The notes: generated by a model from the letters alone, not told the origin. A stretch of 32,865 bases of DNA from Thermosynechococcaceae cyanobacterium MS004 (GCA_022402525.1 JAKRSB010000023.1:1-32865), one strand, 5' to 3'. Positions 7,981-16,112 are shown, counted from the stretch's first letter. Program-made: numbers and translations.

Positions 7981-9051
7981 ATGCTTGCTGAAATTACCTC
8001 TAACCCCGAAAAGCAAAAAGCTCTAACCGTTGTCCTCACTCAAATCGAGCGCTCCTTCGGTAAGGGTGCCATCATGCGCCTAGGGGATGCGACCCGGATG
8101 CGGGTAGAAACCATTCCTAGCGGCGCGCTCACGCTGGATCTGGCCTTGGGTGGTGGACTCCCAAAGGGTCGAGTCGTTGAGCTATATGGCCCAGAAAGCT
8201 CCGGTAAAACCACCCTCGCGCTCCATGCGATCGCAGAAGTTCAAAAAATGGGCGGCGTCGCGGCCTTCGTCGATGCAGAACATGCCCTAGACCCGACCTA
8301 CGCCTCAGCCCTGGGGGTGGATATTGCCAACCTACTGGTGGCACAGCCAGACACCGGTGAGGCTGGCCTTGAAATTGTAGACCAGCTTGTGCGCTCCACC
8401 GCCGTTGACTTGGTGGTCGTAGACTCCGTAGCGGCCCTAGTCCCTAGAGCCGAAATTGAAGGAGAAATGGGGGATGTTCATGTGGGGCTTCAGGCAAGGC
8501 TGATGAGCCAAGCCCTGCGCAAAATTACAGGCAACATTGGCAAGACGGGCTGTACGGTCTTTTTCCTCAACCAGCTCCGCCAAAAAATTGGGATCAGCTA
8601 CGGCAACCCCGAAACCACCACGGGCGGCAACGCACTGAAGTTCTATGCTTCAGTCCGTCTAGACATTCGCCGAATTCAGACCCTCAAAAAAGGCTCAGAA
8701 GAATTTGGGATTCGCGCTAAGGTCAAGGTTGTTAAAAACAAAATTGCGCCCCCCTTCCGCATTGCTGAGTTTGACATCATCTTTGGCAAAGGCATCTCCA
8801 CCCTGGGCTGCATTCTTGATATGGCCGAAGAGACTAGCGTAGTCGTGCGTAAAGGGGCCTGGTATAGCTACAACGGGGACAATATTGGCCAAGGCCGAGA
8901 CAACACCATCAAATATATGGAAGAAAATCCAGACTTCAGCAAGGAAGTGGAAAAGCTGGTGCGCCAGAAGCTGGATTCCGGTGCAGTCGTCTCTGCAAAT
9001 TCTGTTGGCATCGTAGACCCCAATGCCGAAGTAGAGGATGACGAGGAATAA
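7981..9051 (+). CDS. recA: Recombinase RecA
   Basis: Full-length RecA (356 residues), the DNA strand-exchange ATPase of homologous recombination and SOS signalling. The Walker A motif is GPESSGKTT (about 70-78), the [15 protein letters not shown] core follows, then the L2-like region with [14 protein letters not shown]. The C-terminus is acidic (EVEDDEE), usual for the family. There is no intein or frameshift. The ATG at 7981 is the natural start, although upstream bases are C-rich and no Shine-Dalgarno is seen. It stands alone: the gene upstream is divergent and sphR lies 234 bp downstream. A 16-bp repeat array starts on the base immediately after its TAA. Confidence 0.98.
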   Translation: MLAEITSNPEKQKALTVVLTQIERSFGKGAIMRLGDATRMRVETIPSGALTLDLALGGGLPKGRVVELYGPESSGKTTLALHAIAEVQKMGGVAAFVDAEHALDPTYASALGVDIANLLVAQPDTGEAGLEIVDQLVRSTAVDLVVVDSVAALVPRAEIEGEMGDVHVGLQARLMSQALRKITGNIGKTGCTVFFLNQLRQKIGISYGNPETTTGGNALKFYASVRLDIRRIQTLKKGSEEFGIRAKVKVVKNKIAPPFRIAEFDIIFGKGISTLGCILDMAEETSVVVRKGAWYSYNGDNIGQGRDNTIKYMEENPDFSKEVEKLVRQKLDSGAVVSANSVGIVDPNAEVEDDEE

Positions 9052-9099
9052 GTTCAACAAGACTTCAGTTCAACAAAATCTCAGTTCAACAAGACTTCA
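9052..9099. repeat. 16-bp tandem repeat, 3 copies, abutting the recA stop
   Basis: Unit GTTCAACAAGACTTCA at 9052, 9068 and 9084; the first and third copies are identical. The first base follows the recA TAA directly. Confidence 0.95.
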
Positions 9100-9148
9100 A
9101 GAGTTAAGATCTCAAAAATAAGGCCATAACCTCCCCGCGATCGCCTAA

Positions 9149-9189
9149 AGATTAAGGTCAGATTATGGCTGAGTTAAGCTGAGGTATAG
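9149..9189 (-). promoter_or_regulatory. Pho-box-like array of four octamers upstream of sphR
   Basis: Read on the minus strand, four octamers recur with an exact 11-bp period: CTATACCT (9182-9189), CTTAACTC (9171-9178), CATAATCT (9160-9167) and CTTAATCT (9149-9156), each pair separated by three bases. The cyanobacterial SphR site is reported as tandem PyTTAAPyPy(T/A) octamers with roughly 3-bp spacing. One octamer fits exactly and two have a single mismatch. The last base is about 100 bp before the sphR start. The orientation is opposite to the gene, which weakens the case somewhat. Autoregulation is an inference. Confidence 0.5.
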
Positions 9190-9285
9190 CGGAGCATCGG
9201 GCTGAATCGTCCAGTGATAGGATCGGCTTGACAACGGGATGATACCCCTTGTCGTTGTGAACAACACCCAGCGTGGGCAGCATTT

Positions 9286-10050
9286 ATGCTAGCAACTTCA
9301 GAGACGACCTTTAGCCAGATTGTATCCATGCATGGTTCCTCCGGCCAGATTTTACTCGTTGAAGATGAAGAGACAATTCGAGAAACCATTTCGCTCACGC
9401 TGAAGCGTGAAGGCTATTCAGTCACGGCGGTGGCGGATGGTCGAGTGGCCCTTGACCTGATCCGTACCTACCTCGAACAGCTCAAGACCAATGAGCTACC
9501 TGAGCTGGATCTGATTATTCTGGACATTATGTTGCCCGGTGTTAACGGACTTGACCTCTGTCGCTTCCTGCGTCGGGAAGGGGCTGGGGTGCCGGTATTG
9601 ATGCTCAGCGCGAAGGGAACCGAGGGCGATCGCGTGGTGGGTCTAGAGGTTGGCGCAGACGACTATTTGAGCAAGCCCTTTGGGATGCGGGAGTTGGTAG
9701 CGCGGTGTCGGGCATTGCTGCGCCGTCAGCGATTAATGAATACAGAAGCCGCAAATGTGATTCGGTGTCGCAGCATTAGCTTGTTTCCTCAGGAGTGTCG
9801 GGTGACGGTAGAAGATATGCCCGTTAATCTGTCGCCCAAGGAATTTCGGATTCTGGAGCTATTTATGAGCTATCCACGCCGAGTATGGCCAAGGGAGCAG
9901 CTTTTAGAGAAAATTTGGGGGCCAGATTTTATTGGCGATAGCAAGACGGTGGATGTGCATATCCGCTGGCTCCGCGAAAAAATTGAGAAAGACCCTAGCA
10001 ATCCAGATTACTTAGTAACGGTGCGCGGGTTTGGGTATCGGTTTGGGTAA
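9286..10050 (+). CDS. sphR: OmpR/PhoB-family response regulator, probable SphR
   Basis: A 254-residue DNA-binding response regulator. The receiver domain (about 21-140) has D26-E27 in LLVEDEE, phosphoacceptor D80 in LIILDIMLPG and K130 in YLSKPFG. The winged-helix domain (about 155-254) shows LSPKEFRILELF, a trans-activation loop and the C-terminal VRGFGYRFG. Assignment to SphR, the cyanobacterial phosphate-limitation regulator, rests on three points: family type, the SphS-like kinase immediately downstream, and the Pho-box-like octamers upstream. Other OmpR regulators (RpaB, ManR) are less likely because of the partner. A later ATG at 9328 is a possible start; neither has a good ribosome site. 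Confidence 0.75.
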   Translation: MLATSETTFSQIVSMHGSSGQILLVEDEETIRETISLTLKREGYSVTAVADGRVALDLIRTYLEQLKTNELPELDLIILDIMLPGVNGLDLCRFLRREGAGVPVLMLSAKGTEGDRVVGLEVGADDYLSKPFGMRELVARCRALLRRQRLMNTEAANVIRCRSISLFPQECRVTVEDMPVNLSPKEFRILELFMSYPRRVWPREQLLEKIWGPDFIGDSKTVDVHIRWLREKIEKDPSNPDYLVTVRGFGYRFG

Positions 10051-10057
10051 TGGTTTG

Positions 10058-10121
10058 CCGTATGACCCAAAAAACGGGCAGATTGAAGACCGTATGACCC
10101 AAAGAATGGACAGATTGAAGA
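10058..10121. repeat. 32-bp tandem repeat, 2 copies, between sphR and sphS
   Basis: Two copies (10058-10089 and 10090-10121) match at all but three or four positions. A third, partial copy of the end of the unit follows (AATAGACAGATTAGAGAATG). The array starts seven bases after the sphR stop. Confidence 0.9.
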
Positions 10122-10176
10122 ATAGACAGATTAGAGAATGGGCGATCGCCCTGTTTCGGTGAAGTGATTAAGATTC

Positions 10177-11718
10177 GTGATCCATACCCTTGAGTTCTGG
10201 AGTGGACTAGCCCTTGGCCTAGGGTGTTGGCTCTGGTCTTTTCGGCGCTGGCAGCGTCAACTCAGCCACCTCGTCCAGCAGTTTCCGAAGGAAACAAGCA
10301 GCGATGAGTTTCCACCTCAGGTCAGACTCATCAAGGCCGTACAGACCCAACAGGAAACCCAAGAATCTCTGCAGCAGCGGCTTCGTACCTGGCAATCTGT
10401 CATGCAAGGCGCTCCCATCGGATATCTGGAGGTAGATGGGGAAGATCATATGTACTGGCATAACCTGAAAGCCGCAGACTTGCTCAATATAGAACTGCGG
10501 AAGCAGGGGCTATTTCTGCGGCGATCGCTGCTGCAGGTGGTGCGCTCCTATGAGCTAGATCAACTCATCGAGACAGTCCGCAAGACCCAAAGCCCTTTAT
10601 GCCGAGACTGGACTTTTCACGCAGTTCAAAATCCCCTGCACGCCAAAGACTTTCCAATTCGTGCCTATGGCTTTCCTCTGGAGAGTCATCATGTGGGGGT
10701 GTTTTTAGAAGATCGCGGGGAAGCCACCGAGCTAGCCGCAGACCGCGATCGCTGGACCTCGGATGTTGCCCACGAACTCAAAACCCCGCTCACCTCCATT
10801 CGACTGGTTGCAGAAATGCTCCAGACCCAGGTGGAGTCTGACCTTCGCCCCTGGATAGACCGACTCATCCAAGAAACTTTGCGGCTCAGTACCCTCGTGC
10901 AGGATATTTTGGAGCTGAGCCAGGTCACATTCCAGCCTGCCCAGACCCTGCGGGTAGCGGAGGTGAATTTACCTAAGCTCATCCAGCGGGCCTGGGTTAC
11001 TCTGGAGCCTTTAGCCCAGCGCAAAAACCTATCCCTATACTATGACGGCGCAGAGGACTACTCCATCTATGGCGACGAATCACGGCTCCTGCGAGTCCTG
11101 ATGAACCTGATCGATAACGCCATTAAGTTTAGCCCCGTGGATCAGGCGATCGCCATCTATGTTCACCCTCAGATAAATGGTGTGCAAACTCAAGATGCGC
11201 AAACTCAAGGCACACACACTCAAGACACACGAACTCCAGATGCACAAATTCCAGATGCACAAACTCAAGGCACACAAATTGACGTGATTGACTCTGGCAT
11301 TGGGTTTCCAGAAGACAGCCTCAGCCATATATTTAAGCGATTCTATAAAGTTGATCCAGCGCGACAATATCGCCCTGCCCAGGAATGGAGTACCACAAAG
11401 CCAATGGATTCTGATTCCTATGCAGAGCCCATTGGCACCATGCAAGCCTCGGCGCAGTGGCTAAATGGTCAAGGAGAAGTGCAGACCCAAAAACCAGATC
11501 AAGAACCAACTCAAAACTACACCCAAGACCACACCCAAGACCACACCCAAGACCAAACGCCAACCCACAGTGCTGGAGGTGGCAGTGGACTAGGACTGGC
11601 GATCGCCCAGCAAATCATCATGGCTCACGGCGGCACCATCGAGGCCAAAAACCATCCCAATCACGGCGGCTGGATTTCAATTTGGCTACCAAAGCATATT
11701 CAACCAGCGCTAAAGTAA
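10177..11718 (+). CDS. sphS: PAS-containing sensor histidine kinase, probable SphS, with repeat insertions in its ATPase domain
   Basis: A 513-residue kinase starting at GTG. A single N-terminal hydrophobic segment (about 5-22) is followed by a PAS-like region (about 65-180), HisKA with SDVAHELKTPLTS (histidine near 199) and a HATPase domain with NLIDNAIKFSP, DSGIGFPED, FKRFYKVD and GGGSGLGLAI. A membrane-anchored N-terminus plus PAS fits SphS, sensor of the phosphate regulon, and it follows the sphR candidate. SphS proteins are about 410-430 residues. The excess sits in two places: a 30-residue TQ-rich insert of six 15-bp repeats (11185-11274) just before the G1 box, and a roughly 70-residue insert between F and G2 boxes containing three TQDH repeats (11519-11554). 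All ATP-binding boxes are retained, so it may still be active. Confidence 0.8.
   Translation: MIHTLEFWSGLALGLGCWLWSFRRWQRQLSHLVQQFPKETSSDEFPPQVRLIKAVQTQQETQESLQQRLRTWQSVMQGAPIGYLEVDGEDHMYWHNLKAADLLNIELRKQGLFLRRSLLQVVRSYELDQLIETVRKTQSPLCRDWTFHAVQNPLHAKDFPIRAYGFPLESHHVGVFLEDRGEATELAADRDRWTSDVAHELKTPLTSIRLVAEMLQTQVESDLRPWIDRLIQETLRLSTLVQDILELSQVTFQPAQTLRVAEVNLPKLIQRAWVTLEPLAQRKNLSLYYDGAEDYSIYGDESRLLRVLMNLIDNAIKFSPVDQAIAIYVHPQINGVQTQDAQTQGTHTQDTRTPDAQIPDAQTQGTQIDVIDSGIGFPEDSLSHIFKRFYKVDPARQYRPAQEWSTTKPMDSDSYAEPIGTMQASAQWLNGQGEVQTQKPDQEPTQNYTQDHTQDHTQDQTPTHSAGGGSGLGLAIAQQIIMAHGGTIEAKNHPNHGGWISIWLPKHIQPALK
11185..11274. repeat. 15-bp in-frame tandem repeat, 6 copies, inside the sphS ATPase domain
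   Basis: Copies of the CAAACTCAAGGCACA type at 11185, 11200, 11215, 11230, 11245 and 11260. Removing the 90 bp joins INGV to QIDVIDSGIGF without disturbing the frame. Confidence 0.95.
11519..11554. repeat. 12-bp in-frame tandem repeat, 3 copies, in sphS
   Basis: Unit ACACCCAAGACC at 11519, 11531 and 11543, identical in all copies, encoding Thr-Gln-Asp-His tetrapeptides in the segment before the G2 box. Confidence 0.95.
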
Positions 11719-11822
11719 TCTCGTAATCCCATTAACGTAATACACTGGTAGGGACAGGTTTCACGAGCCTTTCGAGGCATCCTTCCCAAAAGCCGTTTCA
11801 ACCATCCCCTAACGAGGCCCCT

Positions 11823-12341
11823 ATGCCACGTTCTCAGCGCAACGATAACTTTATTGATAAGTCCTTTACGGTTATGGCTGACCTAATCTTGAAGGTGCTA
11901 CCAGCCAGCCAGCAAGACAAGGAAGCTTTTGCCTACTATCGAGACGGAATGTCAGCCCAAGCCGATGGTGAGTATGCCGAAGCCCTCGAAAACTATGAAG
12001 AAGCGCTGCGCCTTGAAAATGACGAGTACGATCGCAGCTATATTCTCTACAATATTGGACTGATTCACGCCAGCAACGGCGACCACGAAACAGCGCTGGG
12101 CTACTACCATAAAGCGATCGCGCTGAATGGTCGTCTGTGCCAAGCCCTCAACAATATTGCCGTGATCTATCACTATCAGGGCGAAAAAGCAGCCGAGGAA
12201 GGCAGACCCGATGAAGCCGAGGATCTCTTTAACGAAGCGGCTGAATTTTGGAAGCGCGCCATTCGGATTGCACCCAATAACTACATTGAGGCTCAAAACT
12301 GGCTTAAAACCACAGGACGCTCCATGATGGATGTGTATTAG
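11823..12341 (+). CDS. ycf3: Photosystem I assembly protein Ycf3 (TPR)
   Basis: A 172-residue chaperone that assists assembly of photosystem I at the thylakoid membrane; it is peripheral, with no membrane segment. The typical start ([20 protein letters not shown]) and three tetratricopeptide repeats are present: about 35-68 ([20 protein letters not shown]), 72-105 ([20 protein letters not shown]) and 109-155 (with the family's insertion [12 protein letters not shown]). Length matches Ycf3 from other cyanobacteria and chloroplasts. GAGG lies five bases before the ATG. It is followed 34 bp later by gatC on the same strand, so the two may share a transcript, without evident functional link. Confidence 0.95.
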   Translation: MPRSQRNDNFIDKSFTVMADLILKVLPASQQDKEAFAYYRDGMSAQADGEYAEALENYEEALRLENDEYDRSYILYNIGLIHASNGDHETALGYYHKAIALNGRLCQALNNIAVIYHYQGEKAAEEGRPDEAEDLFNEAAEFWKRAIRIAPNNYIEAQNWLKTTGRSMMDVY

Positions 12342-12375
12342 CAGTTTGGTTTTAATTGTTTAGCACGCACTCCCA

Positions 12376-12672
12376 ATGATTGACCAAACCCAAGTCCATA
12401 AAGTCGCAAATCTCGCCCGTCTTGCGCTTACCGAAGCCGAAGAGGTGCAGTTTACCACCCAGCTCGGCAGCATTCTAGACTACTTCGAGCAGCTCAGCGA
12501 GCTAGACGTGAGTAATGTTGAGCCAACCACACGCGCCATTGATGTGAGCAACATTACCCGCCCCGATGACCTCCAGCCCAATGGCGATCGCGACGCCATT
12601 TTTGCCAATGCCCCAGACCAGGATGGCGATTTTTTCAAGGTGCCCAAGATTATGAAAGACCAAGAAGCTTAG
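12376..12672 (+). CDS. gatC: Glutamyl/aspartyl-tRNA amidotransferase subunit C
   Basis: A 98-residue subunit of the GatCAB enzyme, which converts mischarged Glu-tRNA(Gln) to Gln-tRNA(Gln). GatC stabilises the GatA-GatB contact. The sequence is typical: VHKVANLARLALTEAE at the start, LGSILDYFEQLSELD in the middle and the LQPNGDRDAIFANAP segment before a variable end. Length is normal. The upstream sequence has no clear ribosome site; coupling to ycf3 is possible. Its last 23 bp overlap the end of the convergent crp-type gene. Confidence 0.95.
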   Translation: MIDQTQVHKVANLARLALTEAEEVQFTTQLGSILDYFEQLSELDVSNVEPTTRAIDVSNITRPDDLQPNGDRDAIFANAPDQDGDFFKVPKIMKDQEA

Positions 12673-13369
12673 GGCTAGAATCTGCCAAAGTGTTCTGCCA
12701 CCCCTCCAGCAGCAAAATCCGCTGATGGGAGAGTTTTTCAAGCTTGCCTTCCGCTTCAAGCTGCATTAAAAGGCGGGTAACGGTGACGCGGGTGGTTCCC
12801 AGCATTTCGGAGATCGCCTGATGGGTGAGGTGTAGATTAATCATGCAGCCCCTTGTGGTCACGCAGCCTGTTTTTTGAGCGAGCCAGCCTAGCAATTTTA
12901 TAATTCTCGCCGGAAGCGGGAGGCAGTGCATCAGCTCCAGTAAAAATTCCAGTTGCTGAATCTGCGCTGCCATTGCGTCCTGGAGGCTTGCTCCCGCTAC
13001 AGAGACGAGGCGGGCTTTGACGGGCGTTAAGCACGTAATCTGATATCCGATGCGGGTCAAGGGTAGCGCTACCAAATCTCCTGCGCCCCAAATGGCTAAG
13101 AGTAGCCCCTCTCCCGCTTGATTCCATGTTTCTGTTTTAACAATACCCTGCTCAATCATCCACAGTTTTTGGGTAGAGCTGTGCGGCGTTGGCAGCAGAT
13201 CCTTGGGCTTAAAGAATTGCCAATCTACCACTGTAGCTAAGCTGCGGTTTTTAGAGCCTGATTGATGCGACCATGATTCGCGGGGATGGTATGTTCTCTC
13301 TCCTGGGGGCGCAACGCAGGAGCTTGGTCGGCTTGAGAACGATATAGAAGATATGGCGGATAGTGACAT
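12650..13369 (-). CDS. Crp/Fnr-family transcription regulator at the end of the isi cluster
   Basis: A 239-residue regulator. The middle part is a degenerate cNMP-binding-like beta barrel (WMIEQGIVKTETWNQAGEGLLLAIWGAGDL), followed by a dimerisation helix and a helix-turn-helix (LTHQAISEMLGTTRVTVTRLL, about 188-208). It resembles cyanobacterial NtcA/Crp relatives but not closely enough for a name. The N-terminal 45 residues are serine-rich and unlike the family, so the true start might be later. However, the ATG at 13369 has a good AGGAG nine bases upstream, and that AGGAG overlaps the stop of the preceding isiC-like gene, so translation is probably coupled. A role in controlling the isi genes is inference from position only. 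Confidence 0.8.
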   Translation of the reverse strand: MSLSAISSISFSSRPSSCVAPPGERTYHPRESWSHQSGSKNRSLATVVDWQFFKPKDLLPTPHSSTQKLWMIEQGIVKTETWNQAGEGLLLAIWGAGDLVALPLTRIGYQITCLTPVKARLVSVAGASLQDAMAAQIQQLEFLLELMHCLPLPARIIKLLGWLAQKTGCVTTRGCMINLHLTHQAISEMLGTTRVTVTRLLMQLEAEGKLEKLSHQRILLLEGWQNTLADSSPKLLGLS

Positions 13370-13379
13370 GACAACGCTC

Positions 13380-14396
13380 CTAGCAGGTGGGTGAAGATTC
13401 TCCAGAGATTATTTTCAGAGAGATCGGCATCATCGTTGGGCTGGACTGAGGAATCTGCTCTGTGGGATGGTCTGTGACCTGTTCCGAGGCTTGCCAAAAC
13501 GCTGATAGGCGATCGCTTACGGCCTGCGGGAAAAAGTAGTGAAAAAAGTGACGGCCCTTGGGATAAACCCATAGCGCATCAGACGACTTGAGGTACTTCT
13601 GCCAGTCGCAGAGGGTTTCAGGACTTGCGATCGGGTCAGTATAGCTGCTGCCAATCAGCAACGGCGGTTCAATGCCCCCCTTTGCCAAATTACTCAGGCG
13701 AAAGAGAGAATGCTCTTGGGGGGATGCTTCTAAGTCGCGCTCCAGTGCATTGATAAAGGCGTTGGCTAGATGGGGTGGGGTTTCACCAAAGAGGCTACCC
13801 ACAGTTTGCGCCAAAAGCCGCGCGCGGCTGTAGGGGAAAAGCTGACGCTGGACATAGTAATGACTGTGCCAAGTTGCAGCAGGCTGAGCGGCCACGGACA
13901 AAAGGGCTAAGGAGCGCACATGCTCAGGAAACTGACGGGCATAGAGTAAACCCACAACGCCGCTGATGCCGTGCCCAACCAGGTGAACTTTGACCGCAGT
14001 ATGGGTGGCTTTAGTATGGGTGGCGTTTGAGCCATTGGTCTTCCCATTTTGTTGACTAACCTTGCTCTGGTTTTCGGATTGAGAAATTTGATCTTGAGCA
14101 ATCTGATGATCTTGAGCAATCTGATGATCTTGAGCAATCTGATGATCTTGAGCAATCTGAAGCGTCGTGATGTATTGATGCAGCAGTTCAACCGCAGTGT
14201 TTAGGGCGCTGGCTTCATCTAAGGACTGGATATATTCCCAATGGGCAATGGAGCGATGTCGCGCGAGGTGCCGAAGGAGAGGCTGGTCGACCCAGCGTAG
14301 ACTAGGGCTTGCATTGAGCCAGACGACGTTTGGGGTTGTAGGCATGAAGTTATGATGATTGGCTGAATGGTGAATGGCTAAATGTAAACGGCTCAT
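13380..14396 (-). CDS. isiC: Alpha/beta-hydrolase-fold protein, IsiC-like
   Basis: A 338-residue alpha/beta hydrolase-like protein downstream of flavodoxin, in the place of isiC in isiABC clusters. The nucleophile-elbow region reads VHLVGHGISGVVGLLYARQ; the usual GxSxG serine position is glycine, with a serine two residues later. A late histidine in YPKGRHFFHYFFPQAVSDRL would suit the third catalytic residue. Between strand regions there is a low-complexity insertion of IAQDHQ hexapeptides (18-bp unit, 14093-14161) followed by a polar Asn/Ser/Thr-rich stretch. The start is uncertain: ATG at 14396 or at 14345 (MPTTPNVVWLNASP), the latter closer to the expected N-terminus; neither has a clear ribosome site. 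The gene symbol is based on position and fold. Confidence 0.75.
   Translation of the reverse strand: MSRLHLAIHHSANHHNFMPTTPNVVWLNASPSLRWVDQPLLRHLARHRSIAHWEYIQSLDEASALNTAVELLHQYITTLQIAQDHQIAQDHQIAQDHQIAQDQISQSENQSKVSQQNGKTNGSNATHTKATHTAVKVHLVGHGISGVVGLLYARQFPEHVRSLALLSVAAQPAATWHSHYYVQRQLFPYSRARLLAQTVGSLFGETPPHLANAFINALERDLEASPQEHSLFRLSNLAKGGIEPPLLIGSSYTDPIASPETLCDWQKYLKSSDALWVYPKGRHFFHYFFPQAVSDRLSAFWQASEQVTDHPTEQIPQSSPTMMPISLKIISGESSPTC
14093..14161. repeat. 18-bp in-frame tandem repeat, nearly 4 copies
   Basis: Unit CTTGAGCAATCTGATGAT at 14093, 14111 and 14129, with a partial copy at 14147. The full copies are identical. On the minus strand it encodes the IAQDHQ hexapeptides of the IsiC-like protein. 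Confidence 0.95.
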
Positions 14397-14455
14397 AAGA
14401 TAATGAAGTGCGGGAAGAAAGATAGTGAAAACGCTTAGGAAGAGAAGCCTAGAAC

Positions 14456-14503
14456 GCTAGGATTAGTTAAAGCTAGGACTAGTTAAAGCCAGGACTAGTT
14501 AAA
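14456..14503. repeat. 16-bp tandem repeat, 3 copies, running into the end of isiB
   Basis: Unit GCTAGGACTAGTTAAA at 14456, 14472 and 14488. The third copy overlaps the flavodoxin stop (14495-14497) and its last two codons. Confidence 0.9.
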
Positions 14504-15001
14504 ACTAGTTTTGAGCTGAGCAACCCAGGTTTTAATCCGAGAGGCGGTGAGTTCTGGCTGGTTATCTTCATCCAGCGCCAGACCTACAAATTTGCCGTTT
14601 TTGACCGCCTTCGATGCGGTGAAGTCATAGCCATCTGTTGGCCATTGGCCGACGGTTGTCGCACCTAGACTTGAAATTTTCTCTTCCAAAAGCCCCAGGG
14701 CATCCTGAAAATTATCGGCATACCCAATCTGATCACCGGGGCCGAAGTAGGCCACGATCTTTCCATTAAAGTCAATAGTATCTAGCTCGTCATAAAACCC
14801 TTCCCAATCTGCCTGCATTTCACCGATGTTCCAAGTGGGACAGCCAATAATGAGCTGGTTATAGGCTGCAAAGTCCGCCGCCTCTACTTCAGCCATGTCG
14901 TACAGATCTACGATGTCGCTGCCAAATTCTTTCTGGATTGTTTCGGCGATCGCTTGAGTATTTCCGGTTTGCGTGCCAAAAAATAAGCCAATTTTTGCCA
15001 T
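14495..15001 (-). CDS. isiB: Flavodoxin IsiB
   Basis: A 168-residue FMN-binding electron carrier that replaces ferredoxin under iron limitation. The phosphate-binding loop is FFGTQTGNTQ (about 7-16). The isoalloxazine-contact loops are IIGCPTWNIGEMQ (about 52-64) and YFGPGDQIGYADNF (about 88-101). It is a long-chain flavodoxin with the usual loop insertion after the last strand. AGGAG precedes the ATG at suitable spacing. It lies downstream of isiA in the same orientation, but with a methyltransferase gene in between, unlike the usual direct isiA-isiB order. The last codons overlap a 16-bp tandem repeat. Confidence 0.96.
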   Translation of the reverse strand: MAKIGLFFGTQTGNTQAIAETIQKEFGSDIVDLYDMAEVEAADFAAYNQLIIGCPTWNIGEMQADWEGFYDELDTIDFNGKIVAYFGPGDQIGYADNFQDALGLLEEKISSLGATTVGQWPTDGYDFTASKAVKNGKFVGLALDEDNQPELTASRIKTWVAQLKTSFN

Positions 15002-15106
15002 AGGAATCTCCTGTTAAGGTTGAGTCTTGTTTGCGGATGATGGTGGATTGTGGTTGCTGAATGACGCGTCTGGGAGAACCGCATTATCCAGTTGAGGGGC
15101 TGAAGC

Positions 15107-16024
15107 TCAGCCAAGCTGAAGCTGAATAATCTGAGCTGAATCTTTAAGCAGGGGGGATAAAACCTGTGGGAAGTGGGTCATCCAGGGCTCTAGGCGGGCA
15201 GGGTAATGAATCATGTTGCACAGGTATTCATGCACTGAAATAACCTGAAGCTTTAACCCATCGTTCTTCCAACGATTAAGGTCTGAAATCTCCGCTAACC
15301 CCCATTGAAAAGTCCCTTCACTCAGCTGCTGCTCTAGGCTTGCAAAAGGGGGCACAAATTTAGGGTGAATCACATCCATCAAGACCTGTAAGCACCCAAA
15401 GCGTTGCTGAAGTGCCTGCAATAGGTCTTGATTCTGGGCTTCACTTTGGTACATGCTGACGCCTTCCATCACCACGAGGGTGGGTCTAGCGTTGTCTGCT
15501 GCGATCTGATTAACCCAATTCAGGTCGGTGATCAGGCGGGGAAGGAGACTCAGGCGATCGCAGGGTTTTACAAGCTGTTGTCTCAGTCGAATGGCCGCAA
15601 AAGTATCTACGTCATACCAGTGAAGTTGGCCATTATCCACTCGCCAAAGCCGCGTACAGAGCCCCGCACCCACATTAATGACTTGAGCATTGGGGTAGAT
15701 CTGAAGGAAGTTAGTCACCATTTGGTCAAAGCAGGACGACCGTAAAACGTAGGCCAGTTGGGATATCCGGCGATGGGTGTAGGGTTTCCAGTCTCGCTCA
15801 ATTTTCTGCACCCACTGTACGGCCAAGGGATCACACAAGAGCGCATCCTCTCGCAGGGTCTCCAGAGATCGACCATATAGCGGGAGCCAAAAGGACTCTA
15901 GCTGCTGATTGACCCCAGCCTCCGTAATTTTCGGCATTGCCTGTAAGTCTGGACTCTTCGCTTGGGTAGGGTCTGTCATCTTAGGGGAGATCGTCTTGAT
16001 GGAGGTCGTCTTGATGGAGGTCAT
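15107..16024 (-). CDS. Class I SAM-dependent methyltransferase, leucine carboxyl methyltransferase (LCM/TcmP) type
   Basis: A protein of about 305 residues with the LCM-type fold. The SAM-binding strand reads VINVGAGLCTRLWRV, the acidic end of the next strand is HWYDVDTFAAIRLRQ, and the later VVMEGVSMYQSE is typical of this family. Such enzymes methylate carboxyl or hydroxyl groups on proteins or small molecules; the substrate here is unknown. It lies between isiA and isiB on the same strand and is therefore probably induced with them. The start is unclear: ATG at 16024, ATG at 15979, or a TTG at 16102 are all in frame, and none has a ribosome site. The 45 bp from 15980 to 16024 are a three-copy 15-bp repeat (MTSIK, TTSIK, TISPK), which makes the 15979 start attractive. 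Confidence 0.8.
   Translation of the reverse strand: MTSIKTTSIKTISPKMTDPTQAKSPDLQAMPKITEAGVNQQLESFWLPLYGRSLETLREDALLCDPLAVQWVQKIERDWKPYTHRRISQLAYVLRSSCFDQMVTNFLQIYPNAQVINVGAGLCTRLWRVDNGQLHWYDVDTFAAIRLRQQLVKPCDRLSLLPRLITDLNWVNQIAADNARPTLVVMEGVSMYQSEAQNQDLLQALQQRFGCLQVLMDVIHPKFVPPFASLEQQLSEGTFQWGLAEISDLNRWKNDGLKLQVISVHEYLCNMIHYPARLEPWMTHFPQVLSPLLKDSAQIIQLQLG
15980..16024. repeat. 15-bp tandem repeat, 3 copies, between two alternative start codons
   Basis: Copies of CTTGATGGAGGTCGT at 15980 (diverged), 15995 and 16010. The third copy ends exactly on the complement of an ATG. Confidence 0.85.
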
Positions 16025-16112
16025 ATCGTTGATGAAAAGGACGAAGAAGCAGCCAATAGACTCAAAAGAGTTTCTAGAATCGCCGTCATAAAATCGTTGC
16101 AAAAAGAAGAAA

